Below, piece after piece: positions 9,113 to 17,500 of a stretch of 64,000 bases of DNA. Origin of the DNA: Nocardiopsis sp. ATB16-24 (lineage in GTDB: Bacteria; Actinomycetota; Actinomycetes; Streptosporangiales; Streptosporangiaceae); the NCBI RefSeq assembly GCF_030271535.1, contig NZ_JASCXJ010000011.1, positions 112,627-176,626 of the forward strand. Reading direction: 5' to 3'. Position 1 is the stretch's first letter. The number at the start of each line of letters is the position of its first letter. The notes below the pieces were generated by a model. It saw only the letters and a list, made by a program, of their open reading frames with translations. It was not told the origin of the DNA and searched no databases. Position numbers and translations under genes: made by a program.

Positions 9113-10084
9113 ATGGTTGACGTGCGAACCTCACCCCGAAGTCCCGGGGTCGAACTCGCCCTGTCGATGGCACGTAACGCGGCCGTACGGCTGTTGCAGG
9201 TGGCGATTCTCCTCTGGGTCATCTCCACGGCGCTCTTCTTCCTCCTGCGCCTGTCAGGAGACCCCGCGCACACCATGGCGGGGGAGAACGCCTCACCGGA
9301 GATGATCGAGCAGATCCGTGTCCAGTACGGACTCAACGGTACGTTCATCGAGCAGTACCAGGCCTTCGTCGGCCAGATGCTCGTGCTCGATTTCGGCGCC
9401 TCGCTCTCCACCGGGCGCGACGCCATGGAACTGGTCCTCGAACAACTTCCCCCGACGCTCTTCCTGGCGGTGGCCGCCATCGCGATCAACATCGTGGTGG
9501 CGCTCCCGCTGGGAGGGTGGCTGGGAACCCGTCCCGAGACCGGTGCCAAGCGGTTCACCGGCGTCCTGGTCGCCATCGTCCAGGGCGTGCCCGGGTACGT
9601 GATCGGTCTGGTGTTGATCCAGATCTTCGCGGTCTCCCTCGGGATACTGCCCTCCGTGACGGGAGGAGGAGCCGGTTCCGTCCTCCTCCCGGCACTGACG
9701 TTGGCCAGTTTCCAGGTTCCCAAACTGGTGCGCGTGGTCGCCTCCAGTGTGGCCGAGTCCATGGAACAGGACTACGTCCGTACCGCGCTGGCCAACGGTG
9801 CCACGCCCTCCGAGGTGCTGTTCCGGCACGCGATGCCCAACGCACTGCTGGCCACGACGGCCCTCATCGGCGCACAGTTCGCCTTCCTGCTCTCAGGCTC
9901 GCTCATCACCGAGTACCTGTTCAACTGGCCGGGTCTTGGCCTGCTCCTGGTCAACTCCGTGACGCGGCTGGACTTTCCCGTGGTGCAGGCCGCCGTGTTC
10001 GTGATCGCCCTGTTGGTGTTCGTGGTCAACACCGTCATGGACCTGCTCTTCCAGGTCGCCGACCCCAGGTTGAGAAGAAGGTGA
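9113..10084 (+). CDS. ABC transporter permease, DppB type
   Basis: A 323-residue inner-membrane permease of the peptide/nickel importer class. Seen: six hydrophobic segments, the N-terminal segment VRLLQVAILLWVISTALFFL followed by RLSGDPA and a periplasmic IRVQYGLNGTFIEQY block, and the ATPase-coupling EAA loop VRTALANGATPSEVLFRHAMP. Its GTGA overlap with the next permease shows co-translation. It forms the heterodimeric pore with the protein at 10081-10977. Confidence 0.92.
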   Translation: MVDVRTSPRSPGVELALSMARNAAVRLLQVAILLWVISTALFFLLRLSGDPAHTMAGENASPEMIEQIRVQYGLNGTFIEQYQAFVGQMLVLDFGASLSTGRDAMELVLEQLPPTLFLAVAAIAINIVVALPLGGWLGTRPETGAKRFTGVLVAIVQGVPGYVIGLVLIQIFAVSLGILPSVTGGGAGSVLLPALTLASFQVPKLVRVVASSVAESMEQDYVRTALANGATPSEVLFRHAMPNALLATTALIGAQFAFLLSGSLITEYLFNWPGLGLLLVNSVTRLDFPVVQAAVFVIALLVFVVNTVMDLLFQVADPRLRRR

Positions 10085-10977
10085 TCGAGCCAGTGACCGA
10101 ACTCCGACAAGAGCGGCCCGCCCCGCGCGGACCCCTGTTCGCCAGACGGCGGACCTCCTCGACGCCGGCGGCGCTGTGGATCGGCGCGACCATCGCCGTG
10201 CTCATGCTCCTCACCACCCTCGTGACCCTCTTCCTTCCCCTGGACGGGGCCCAGACGACCGACCTGGCCGCACGTCTGTCTCCGCCCGGCTCCGAACATC
10301 CCCTGGGGACCGACCAGCTCGGCCGGGACATGGCCGCACGCCTGCTCAGCGGGTTCGCCTGGTCCCTGGGCATCGGTGCGGTCGCCACTCTCCTGGCCAT
10401 GCTGATCGGCGTCGTGATCGGGATCCTGGGCGGCTGGTACCCGGGGATCGTCCGGGCCGTCCTGAACAGGGTCATCGACATCGGGATCTCCTTTCCGTTC
10501 CTGGTCGTGGCGGTCACCGTCGTGGCGGTGGTCGGTCGGGGCTTTTGGCCACTGGCACTCACCCTCGGCGCGGTCTCCTGGCCCACCGTGGCGCGCGTGG
10601 TCTACGCCGAGACCCTCAGCCTGCGCGAGCGCGAATTCATCGTCGCGGCGAAGTTGATCGGCGTGCGCGGACCGTGGTCGATCCTGACCCACCTGCTGCC
10701 CGCGCTACGGCCCACGCTCCAGGTGATCGCGGCCTTCACCTTCGCGGACCTCCTCGTCGCCGAGAGCGGTCTCTCCTTCCTCGGACTCGGGGCTCCTCTG
10801 GGCGACGCTACCTGGGGGAACATGCTGGCCGACAGCCGCGCCTTCCTGGCGTCGGCGCCGTGGATGATGCTCGCCCCCGCCACCGTGATCGTTCTGGCCG
10901 TGCTGGCGGCCAACCTTCTGGGCGATGGCCTCAGCGCCCGGGACCGCCTCAGAAACAAAAGGGGTACAACGGCATGA
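10081..10977 (+). CDS. ABC transporter permease, DppC type
   Basis: A 298-residue permease. Seen: N-terminal cytoplasmic tail, first membrane segment ALWIGATIAVLMLLTTLVTL, the DppC hallmark HPLGTDQLGRDMAARLLSG, and an EAA loop REREFIVAAKLIGVRGPWSILTHLLP near the C-terminal third. GTG 10081 overlaps the upstream stop; GTG 10093 is an in-frame alternative. Confidence 0.92.
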   Translation: MIEPVTELRQERPAPRGPLFARRRTSSTPAALWIGATIAVLMLLTTLVTLFLPLDGAQTTDLAARLSPPGSEHPLGTDQLGRDMAARLLSGFAWSLGIGAVATLLAMLIGVVIGILGGWYPGIVRAVLNRVIDIGISFPFLVVAVTVVAVVGRGFWPLALTLGAVSWPTVARVVYAETLSLREREFIVAAKLIGVRGPWSILTHLLPALRPTLQVIAAFTFADLLVAESGLSFLGLGAPLGDATWGNMLADSRAFLASAPWMMLAPATVIVLAVLAANLLGDGLSARDRLRNKRGTTA

Positions 10978-11948
10978 CCTCCACACAGCACACCCCGGCT
11001 CTGCGGACGGAAGACCTGCGTGTGTCCTTCCCCGGGCCCGAAGGGCCGGTCGAAGTGGTCCGAGGGGTGTCCTTGGAAATCGGCCGCGGCGAACGCGTCG
11101 CGATCGTCGGCGAATCCGGATCCGGCAAGACCATGATGGGTCTGAGCATGCTCGGCATCGCCCCGGACCAGGCCCAGGTGAGCGGACGCGTCCTCGTCGG
11201 CGGTACCGACATGGTCACCGCCTCCCCCGCGACACTGCGCCGCATGCGCGGCGGGGCCGTCTCCATGGTCTTCCAGGACGCGCTCAGCTCCCTCAACCCT
11301 GTGCGCACGATCGGCTCCCAGCTGACCGAATCGGTGCGCCGACACAACGGCGTGTCCCGGCGGGCCGCCCGCGAGCGGGTGCTGGAGGTACTCGACGCCG
11401 TGGGCGTCCCCGCACCCACCGAACGCTTCGGGGCCTATCCGCACCAGCTCTCCGGCGGGCTCAGGCAACGGGCCATGATCGCCCTGGCCCTGGTCAACTC
11501 GCCCCTGCTGGTCATCGCCGACGAACCGACCACCGCCCTGGACGCGACCATCCAGGCACAGGTCCTCGACGTACTCCGCTCCGGGCTCAGCGGGGCGGCC
11601 CTGCTGCTCATCACACACGACCTGGCGGTGGCCGCGCGCGTGTGCGACCGGGTCAGCGTGGTCTACGCGGGCCGGGTCGTGGAGTACGGCCCGGTGGAGG
11701 AACTCCTCCACGACCCGCGTCATCCCTACACCCTCGGCCTCATCGGTGCCGTCCCCCGTTTCGATCCCGGCAGAGCCGACCTGCGGCCCATTCCCGGGAA
11801 TCCGCCCACGCCGGGCAGCGGTGGGCACGGCTGCTGGTTCGCCCCACGTTGCGACTTCGTCCAGGACGACTGCCTCACCCGCGATCCGACGCTGTCAGAG
11901 CGCACACGAGCCGCGTGCTGGCACCCCAGGGAAGGAGTTTCGGCATGA
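10974..11948 (+). CDS. ABC transporter ATP-binding protein, DppD type
   Basis: A 324-residue ATPase. Seen: Walker A GESGSGKT (46-53), signature LSGGLRQR, Walker B LLVIADEPT, switch His in LLITHDL, and the C-terminal oligopeptide-transporter extension with CWFAPRCDF and a late Cys (HPRE block), which in relatives holds an iron-sulfur site. ATG overlaps the permease stop (ATGA). Confidence 0.93.
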   Translation: MTSTQHTPALRTEDLRVSFPGPEGPVEVVRGVSLEIGRGERVAIVGESGSGKTMMGLSMLGIAPDQAQVSGRVLVGGTDMVTASPATLRRMRGGAVSMVFQDALSSLNPVRTIGSQLTESVRRHNGVSRRAARERVLEVLDAVGVPAPTERFGAYPHQLSGGLRQRAMIALALVNSPLLVIADEPTTALDATIQAQVLDVLRSGLSGAALLLITHDLAVAARVCDRVSVVYAGRVVEYGPVEELLHDPRHPYTLGLIGAVPRFDPGRADLRPIPGNPPTPGSGGHGCWFAPRCDFVQDDCLTRDPTLSERTRAACWHPREGVSA

Positions 11949-12955
11949 GCCCGGACGCACCACCGCGACTGTTGGCCGCACAGGACGTCAGCGTCACCTT
12001 CGGTAGTGGAAGGCGCAGACTCCACGCCGTGGACGGGATCTCCCTGTCCCTGTCCCGAGGCCAGACCCTCGCCGTGGTGGGGGAATCGGGTTCGGGCAAG
12101 TCCACCTTGGCCTTCGCCCTGATGCGGGCTCGCAGACCCGACTCCGGCCGGATCCTCTTCGAGGGCGCGGACATCACGCGTGCGCGAGGAGGTTCACTGC
12201 GATCCTTCCGTCGCCGTGTCCAGATGGTGTTCCAGGACCCCTACTCCAGCCTCGATCCGAGGATGAGCGTGGAACGGATCATCGCCGAACCGCTCCGCGC
12301 CCACGGGGTGGGGTCCAAGGAACAGATCCGAGAACGTGTGCTGCAGCTGCTCACCCTGGTCGGTCTGGGCCCCGAGGTGCGGATGAGGCGTCCCTCCCAG
12401 TTCTCCGGAGGCCAGCGCCAGCGCATCGCGATCGCCCGGGCCATGGCGCTGGACCCGGACGTCCTCATCGCCGACGAACCGGTCTCCGCCTTGGACGTGT
12501 CGATCCAGGCGCAGATCGTCAACCTGTTGGGAGAACTGCGCCGAGAACGAGGCATCGCCTCGCTGATCATCTCCCACGACATGGCGCTGGTGTACCACCT
12601 GGCGGACCGGGTCGCCGTGATGTACCTGGGCCGGGTCGTGGAGGAGGCCGACTGTGACGACCTGGTCTCCTCCCCCCAGCACCCGTACACCGCGGCCCTG
12701 CTCTCGGCCACCCCGACCCTGGGAGAGGCCTCCCGAAGAGAGCGCATCGTCCTGCGCGGCAGTCCCCCTTCGGCCCTGGACCGGCCCACCGGGTGCTCCT
12801 TCCACCCGCGCTGTCCCATCGCGGTGGACCGATGCCGCGTCGAGACGCCGCCGCTGGCCGAGCTCGGAAACGGACGAAAGGTCGCCTGCTTCTTCCCCGG
12901 GGAACTGCCCGGCCCCCAACTGATCGAACACACGACCCTGAGGAGTTCACCTTGA
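11945..12955 (+). CDS. ABC transporter ATP-binding protein, DppF type
   Basis: A 336-residue ATPase and partner of the upstream ATPase. Seen: Walker A GESGSGKS, Q-loop VFQDPYSSLDPR, signature FSGGQRQR, Walker B VLIADEPVSALD, and the C-terminal GCSFHPRCPIAVDRC oligopeptide-ABC motif. ATG overlaps the preceding stop; its own TGA overlaps the bicupin start. Confidence 0.93.
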   Translation: MSPDAPPRLLAAQDVSVTFGSGRRRLHAVDGISLSLSRGQTLAVVGESGSGKSTLAFALMRARRPDSGRILFEGADITRARGGSLRSFRRRVQMVFQDPYSSLDPRMSVERIIAEPLRAHGVGSKEQIRERVLQLLTLVGLGPEVRMRRPSQFSGGQRQRIAIARAMALDPDVLIADEPVSALDVSIQAQIVNLLGELRRERGIASLIISHDMALVYHLADRVAVMYLGRVVEEADCDDLVSSPQHPYTAALLSATPTLGEASRRERIVLRGSPPSALDRPTGCSFHPRCPIAVDRCRVETPPLAELGNGRKVACFFPGELPGPQLIEHTTLRSSP

Positions 12956-13797
12956 TGGACCGCCCGTTCATCGAGTTCATGCAGGTGCAGAGACTGCCCT
13001 GGACCGGTGAGGCGGCGCTGGGCCCCGGAGTCCGCGACGGGGCGCGTATCCGTCTGCTGAGCGTCGACCCGTCCGACGGCGGGTGCAGCCTGATGATCCA
13101 GTACCCGCCCGGGTGGCGGCGTGACCGAAGCGAAGTGCTCACCGCCGACGAGGAGTTCTTCGTCGTCTCGGGCACGCTGACCATCGGCGACCAGGTCTAC
13201 GGCCGGTACGGATACGGACACCTTCCGGCCGGACACCACCGACACGGCATGTCCTCCTCCGAAGGGGCCGTCGTCCTGACCTTCTTCTCCGCCCACCCCG
13301 AGAGCAGGGAGGCCTCCTCCCACGCCGCCGGTTGGCAGGAGGAGCGCCTGGTCGCCCACGTCGACGCCCTGGCCGGAGAGTGGGGAGGCAACTTCCACCC
13401 CCAGTTCCCCCCGGGAGCCGGCCGCAAGTGGCTGCGCCGCGACCCCGTGACGGGAGACGACACGTGGATCCTGGGCACCATGCCGATCCGATCCGGCCGT
13501 CGCGCCGAGAAACACCCCGTGGTGGAGGAGATGTACCTGCTCTCGGGGGAGCTCCACGGTCACCTCGGGGTCATGCGGCCCGGTGCCTACTTCTGGCGCC
13601 CACCGGAGGAGTGGCACGGGCCCTTCGGATCCCTGACCGGAAACGTGTTGCTCTTTCGCACGGTCGGCGGTCCGCTGACCACCGAGTACCGAGAAGAGGA
13701 GACGGAGTTCTCCTGGTTCCCCCCGGACCGCCCGATCCTGCCCCCCGAGCTGGACTCGCTCCCGCAGTGGAGCGGCTGCTCGTGCACCGCCTACTGA
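12955..13797 (+). CDS. Bicupin protein
   Basis: A 280-residue protein built of two cupin modules. Module 1 (about 40-105): YPPGWRRDRSEVLTADEEFFVVSG with GHLPAGHHRHGM. Module 2 (about 170-240): PIRSGRRAEKHPVVEEMYLLSG with PGAYFWRPPEEWHGPFG. Each has the acidic/His residues expected for one metal site (HHRHG and WHGPFG). Such bicupins are dioxygenases, isomerases or binding proteins. ATG 12955 lies 9 nt from GAGGAG (12940-12945); TTG 12952 is equally possible. Co-transcription with the importer and monooxygenase block makes an oxygenase or isomerase step in the same pathway plausible. Confidence 0.78.
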   Translation: MDRPFIEFMQVQRLPWTGEAALGPGVRDGARIRLLSVDPSDGGCSLMIQYPPGWRRDRSEVLTADEEFFVVSGTLTIGDQVYGRYGYGHLPAGHHRHGMSSSEGAVVLTFFSAHPESREASSHAAGWQEERLVAHVDALAGEWGGNFHPQFPPGAGRKWLRRDPVTGDDTWILGTMPIRSGRRAEKHPVVEEMYLLSGELHGHLGVMRPGAYFWRPPEEWHGPFGSLTGNVLLFRTVGGPLTTEYREEETEFSWFPPDRPILPPELDSLPQWSGCSCTAY

Positions 13798-13828
13798 AGA
13801 CCGCCCGCAACCGTTGAGAGGAGAAGAC

Positions 13829-14926
13829 GTGAAAGACGTCGAAGAGGGCCTGACGCTGGACGAGCGCTCGGCCGTGGACTTCGTCGCGGGCCTGCGCGGG
13901 CAATGGGCCAGGAGCGTGTACCCGGCCCTCGTCGCCGAGGCCGGGGAGGCGGGCGCCCGCGCGGGAGATATCGCCGAGGCCTCCGAACTGCTGCGCTCCC
14001 TGCGCCTGTACCCATGGTTCTCCTACCTGGAGCGACAGCAGCAGAAGATGATGTGGCGGGCGGCCGGGGACACGGTCCTGCGCCGGCGGGAGGAGCTGGT
14101 GACCGCGCTGTCGGCACCGGCCGACAAGGGCTCCGCCGTCCTCGAGCTCGACCCCGACCTGGAGCTTCCCTCCTGGTACACCGACGTGGACATCCACATC
14201 CAGCCCGGTTCCTTCCACGCCGACGACGCCTCCGCCTTCATCTACGAGTTGGGCGCGCGGGTGGTGATGCTGCGCGACAACGACGGCTACAAGTTCCACC
14301 GTCTGTTCTGCGAAACAGCGCTTCCCGACATCGCCGGGGCCACCCGCGTGGTGGACGTCGGCTGCGGTTTCGGCAAGAGCACCCGGCCCCTGCCGGCGCG
14401 TTACCCGGGCGCGGAGGTGGTGGGGATCGACCTGTCCGAGCCCAACCTGAAGCTGGCCCGCGCCGAGGCCGACGCCGAGGAGCTGCCGATCCGTTTCCGT
14501 CAGGCCCTGGGTTCTCGGACCGGACTCGAAGCGGGATCGGTCGACGTGGTGACCGGAACGATGGTCCTGCACGAGATGCCCCGCGAGGAGATCGAGGCGA
14601 CCCTGCGGGAGGCCGCACGGCTGCTCCGCCCCGGAGGTGTGCTGCGCTTCCTGGAGTTCTGGCCCACCGGCGACCACCTGCGGGACGCGACCGTCTACGA
14701 GCACGCCGAACGCAACAACGAACCCTATTTCCGAGACCTGTTCGCCACGGACACGGCCTCGGTGTGCGCCGAGCTCGGCTTGGTGGGACACGCGTGGGTC
14801 CCCTTCGACGAGCGCGACGCCGGGCTGACCCCGCAGGGGCGCGAGCCTCGACCGGAGTGGCACTTCCCCTGGGCGGTGCTGTGCGCGACCAAGCCGACGG
14901 ACGTCGAAGGAGGCGGCGGTGAGTGA
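13829..14926 (+). CDS. SAM-dependent methyltransferase with N-terminal extension (second copy)
   Basis: A 365-residue class I methyltransferase, paralogous along its length to the protein at 5103-6176. Seen: VDFVAGLRG near residue 16, LELDPDLELPSWY and the H-x-QPG-x-x-HAD block (105-132), motif I VVDVGCGFG (174-182, intact glycines unlike the first copy), VVGIDLSEPNLKLA, and TGTMVLHEMP. GTG 13829 is preceded by GAGAGGAGA; the in-frame TTG at 13814 lies inside that site and is unlikely. Its end overlaps the small partner gene. Substrate unknown. Confidence 0.83.
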   Translation: MKDVEEGLTLDERSAVDFVAGLRGQWARSVYPALVAEAGEAGARAGDIAEASELLRSLRLYPWFSYLERQQQKMMWRAAGDTVLRRREELVTALSAPADKGSAVLELDPDLELPSWYTDVDIHIQPGSFHADDASAFIYELGARVVMLRDNDGYKFHRLFCETALPDIAGATRVVDVGCGFGKSTRPLPARYPGAEVVGIDLSEPNLKLARAEADAEELPIRFRQALGSRTGLEAGSVDVVTGTMVLHEMPREEIEATLREAARLLRPGGVLRFLEFWPTGDHLRDATVYEHAERNNEPYFRDLFATDTASVCAELGLVGHAWVPFDERDAGLTPQGREPRPEWHFPWAVLCATKPTDVEGGGGE

Positions 14927-15227
14927 ATTCCGTTATCTGGGCCCCGAAGAGACCGACACGGTCGTGTCACTGGTGTGGCAGCTGGCCCAGGAGCTGCACG
15001 TGACCAGGCAGCGCCTCCTGGTCCTGGAGGACGTCCTGGCCGAGTCGGGGGTGCTGGGACCCGACGCGGTGGAGGAGCACACTCCGAAAAGCGCGACCCG
15101 CGTGCGACTGGCCCAGGACACCGAGCAGCTCCTCGGCCGCCTCGTCCGCGTCCTGACCGAGACCGACGACCACCGTGCGCCCATGCGTGAACAGTTCCTC
15201 TCGCAACTGGCACAGGCCGAGGACTGA
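14919..15227 (+). CDS. Small helical partner of the second methyltransferase
   Basis: A 102-residue protein matching the centre of the protein at 6173-6505: AQELHVTRQRLLVLEDVLAESGVL. Almost all predicted helix. GTG 14919 has GGAGG at 14909-14913 and overlaps the methyltransferase stop by 8 nt, so expression is coupled. I know no function; the duplicated pairing points to an obligate partner. Confidence 0.75.
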   Translation: MSEFRYLGPEETDTVVSLVWQLAQELHVTRQRLLVLEDVLAESGVLGPDAVEEHTPKSATRVRLAQDTEQLLGRLVRVLTETDDHRAPMREQFLSQLAQAED

Positions 15228-15254
15228 GGGAGGGGCCCACCTCCCGTTCGCGCC

Positions 15255-15288
15255 CCCGTGCGGTCCGGCGTCCGTAGGGCCGCACGGG
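15255..15288 (+). terminator. Hairpin at the end of the transporter-methyltransferase operon
   Basis: CCCGTGCGG (15255-15263) and CCGCACGGG (15280-15288) form a perfect 9-bp stem 28 nt past the stop codon. No T tract, as is common in GC-rich actinomycetes. Confidence 0.5.
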
Positions 15289-15573
15289 AACACCGGCAGA
15301 CCGGTGGCCCCGTACGGGGAACGATCCACGCGAACGCGCGGTTCGGGCCCCTCGGGGGCTGCGGTGGAAGAAACCCGACGCTGAGGACACCCGTTCTCCG
15401 GAGAGGTCCGCCGGCTCCCTCGGATCGTGAATGACCGAGCCGGCAAGGGGAAGGGGCTTTTCGGCCATGATGTGGGCCTGATTCCACAGGAGCACGGGCA
15501 GCGGTGGCGCGAGGGTCGCCCTGGGCGAGCACCGTCCAAAGAACCGCCGTTCTCGTTCCCCTACATAGGGTAA
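15289..15573. other. Gene-free stretch
   Basis: No convincing coding frame. It holds GGGGAACGATCC at 15316-15327, the same core found in the repeats at 46193 and 46616. The right end leads into the IclR promoter region. Confidence 0.5.
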
Positions 15574-15592
15574 TGTTCTGCTCAAAGGAACA
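15574..15592. promoter_or_regulatory. Candidate IclR operator 1
   Basis: Inverted repeat TGTTC-N9-GAACA upstream of the IclR gene. The half-site and the 9-nt spacer recur at 15666-15684. Confidence 0.5.
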
Positions 15593-15665
15593 GCACGGTG
15601 CCCGGCTGTGTCAGCCACGTCGGCCACGAGGACCGAGACCTGAACCTTGCGCCAGGTAGGTCGAT

Positions 15666-15684
15666 CGTTCCTGTGAAGAGAACG
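15666..15684. promoter_or_regulatory. Candidate IclR operator 2
   Basis: Inverted repeat CGTTC-N9-GAACG, same half-site and spacer as operator 1, centred 92 bp further on and about 50 bp before the IclR start. Suggests autoregulation. Confidence 0.5.
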
Positions 15685-15725
15685 GAACACTGGCGGGACA
15701 TCGTCGGCGGCGTCATCTACGGAGA

Positions 15726-16562
15726 ATGGAGCCCGGTGTGGCACACGAGGTCGCGACAGCATCCTTCTCGGGTTCGGAGAGCAAGAAGGGACCCTCGTCT
15801 CCCACAAGCGGCTCCGGCCTGGAACGTGCCCTGCGGGTCATCAACACCGTCGCGGAGAGCCGGGCGCCGGGCGTGGGGGTGTCCGCCCTCGCCCGGGAGA
15901 CCGGCCTTCCCAAGGCGGTCGCCCACCGTATCCTGAAGTCCCTGGTAGCACTGGAGTTCCTGACCTTCGACGAGAACACCAAGCTCTACAGCCTGGGTCC
16001 GGGAGCACTCGTCGTGGGCCTGGCCGCACTGCGTCAACTCGACGTGCCCGCGATCGCCAAACCCCACCTGCAACGACTGGTCGCGGAGACGGGCGAGACG
16101 GCGACCCTCTCCATCCTGCAAGGGTGGACCCGCCTGTACATCGACCAGAACCTCTCCCCCCAAGAGGTGCGCATGTCGGTGAAGATCGGAGAACCTTACA
16201 GCCTGCACGCCGGCTCCTCCTCCAAGGCGATCCTGGCGGCGCTGCCCGAGGCCAAGGTTCGGGAGTACCTGAAGCACCACGCCCTGGAACAGCTGACCGA
16301 CGCCACGATCATCGACCCGGACGAACTGCTGGCGGAGATCCGCGTCATCCGCGAACGCGGTTACGCCATCAGCCGGGGAGAACGCCAGGCCGACGCGGGA
16401 AGCGTCGCGTGCGCCGTCCGCCGGCTTGACGGGGACGTCTTCGGCGCCATCTCGGTGTGCGGCCCCGTCATGCGCTTCGACAGCGCGGCGCAACGGCGGT
16501 TCGGTCTCCTGGTCAAAGAGGTCGCCGAGCACATCTCGGCCTCCATCGGCTACAACGCCTGA
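15726..16562 (+). CDS. IclR-family transcriptional regulator
   Basis: A 278-residue regulator. N-terminal winged helix (about 32-80): ERALRVINTVAESRAPGVGVSALARETGLPKAVAHRILKSL region, with the recognition helix around LPKAVAHRILK. C-terminal effector domain: GEPYSLHAGSSSKAILA, RERGYAISRGERQADAGSVACAVR, matching the family's ligand pocket signatures. ATG 15726 has almost no spacing from GGAG; GTG 15738, 6 nt after a second GGAG at 15728-15731, may be the true start. It likely controls itself and the upstream catabolic/transport block, with a pathway acid as effector. Confidence 0.9.
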   Translation: MEPGVAHEVATASFSGSESKKGPSSPTSGSGLERALRVINTVAESRAPGVGVSALARETGLPKAVAHRILKSLVALEFLTFDENTKLYSLGPGALVVGLAALRQLDVPAIAKPHLQRLVAETGETATLSILQGWTRLYIDQNLSPQEVRMSVKIGEPYSLHAGSSSKAILAALPEAKVREYLKHHALEQLTDATIIDPDELLAEIRVIRERGYAISRGERQADAGSVACAVRRLDGDVFGAISVCGPVMRFDSAAQRRFGLLVKEVAEHISASIGYNA

Positions 16563-16653
16563 TCGGGGTGAGGCGGGCGGAAGGTCTTGGAGCGGTGGGG
16601 CGGGAGCGTGCTCTCGTTCCGACTTCCTGGTTCTCGGCCCTCTGTAGAACGTT

Positions 16654-16684
16654 CGTGGGCCGGAGCGATCACGCCCGGCCCACG
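16654..16684. terminator. Bidirectional hairpin between convergent genes
   Basis: CGTGGGCCGG (16654-16663) and CCGGCCCACG (16675-16684) form a perfect 10-bp stem with an 11-nt loop, between the IclR gene and the lipoprotein gene reading the other way. Confidence 0.6.
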
Positions 16685-16758
16685 ACGGCAAGGTATCAAG
16701 AGCCGCTCAAAGGAGCGGTGTGCACACCGAGGTCAAGGATGCTCTTTTCAGATCGGAC

Positions 16759-17097
16759 TCAGCCGAGGGGCGTCTCGTCGACCTGAATGTCGAAATTGAC
16801 GTCGGAACCCTCCACCGACGTCGTGGTGACGGTCACGCCGTAGGTCTCTCCGTCCATGAAAAGCTCACAGTAGATGGAAGCGTCCACCTCGGCCGGAAGG
16901 TCCTCTTCGCAGATGAAGCTCTCAGGGACCAGGCCGACCTCCTGCTCCAGGACGGCGGACGCCTGACGGGCGACCTCCTCGCTGTCGACGGCGGAACCGC
17001 CGACACTGAATTCGAACGAACATCCCGTCGCCAGAAGCACCGCCAGCGCTCCCAGGGTCGCTCCCAGCACAGCCCGGTCCTTCGTCATTCGCCGCAT
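16759..17097 (-). CDS. DUF4333-type lipoprotein
   Basis: A 112-residue exported lipoprotein. Seen: signal peptide with lipobox LATGC, then FEFSVGGSAVDSEEVARQASAVLEQ and a two-cysteine core (FICEEDLPAEVDASIYCELF) followed by YGVTVTTTSVEGSDVNFDIQ, the pattern of the actinobacterial DUF4333 domain. Start ATG 17097 has a perfect GGAGG a few bases upstream; a second ATG three codons in is possible. Function unknown. Confidence 0.8.
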   Translation of the reverse strand: MRRMTKDRAVLGATLGALAVLLATGCSFEFSVGGSAVDSEEVARQASAVLEQEVGLVPESFICEEDLPAEVDASIYCELFMDGETYGVTVTTTSVEGSDVNFDIQVDETPLG

Positions 17098-17500
17098 CCC
17101 GGCCTCCTTTTCCTCGGTTACCGCACATGGGACGCGAAGGAGGCCCGTTCCGTTCCCCAACGGCGACACCGAGATTCGGGAGCCGACCCGGGACGCTTCC
17201 CGTGAAGACCAGAAGGTCACGGCAGACCGTTGTCCGACTTCACCGCACCACGGGCGGTCAGGGCGAGCCCTGGCGTGAGGTGTCCGCGGCCTTCGAGAAC
17301 TGGTGGCCGAACGCACCGAGCGTGCCGCCTCCTGAGCAGGCAGGTGCTGCTCCCGGGCACGCGGGCAAAGCACGGGTGGGAGCAGCCCAGAGAGATGGCT
17401 GGTGCTGATACGACCAATGAGACCTCTGGGGTCGATGCCCCGATGGGGGCGGCGTGCGTCCGGCCGCGCCTCGCCCCCACCGGGCGTGGGTCCGTGGAGC
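17098..17500. other. Gene-free stretch
   Basis: About 400 bp between two minus-strand genes. Apart from the ribosome site of the lipoprotein gene I see only a weak CCCAC/GTGGG hairpin (17476-17490) near the SDR stop. Confidence 0.4.
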
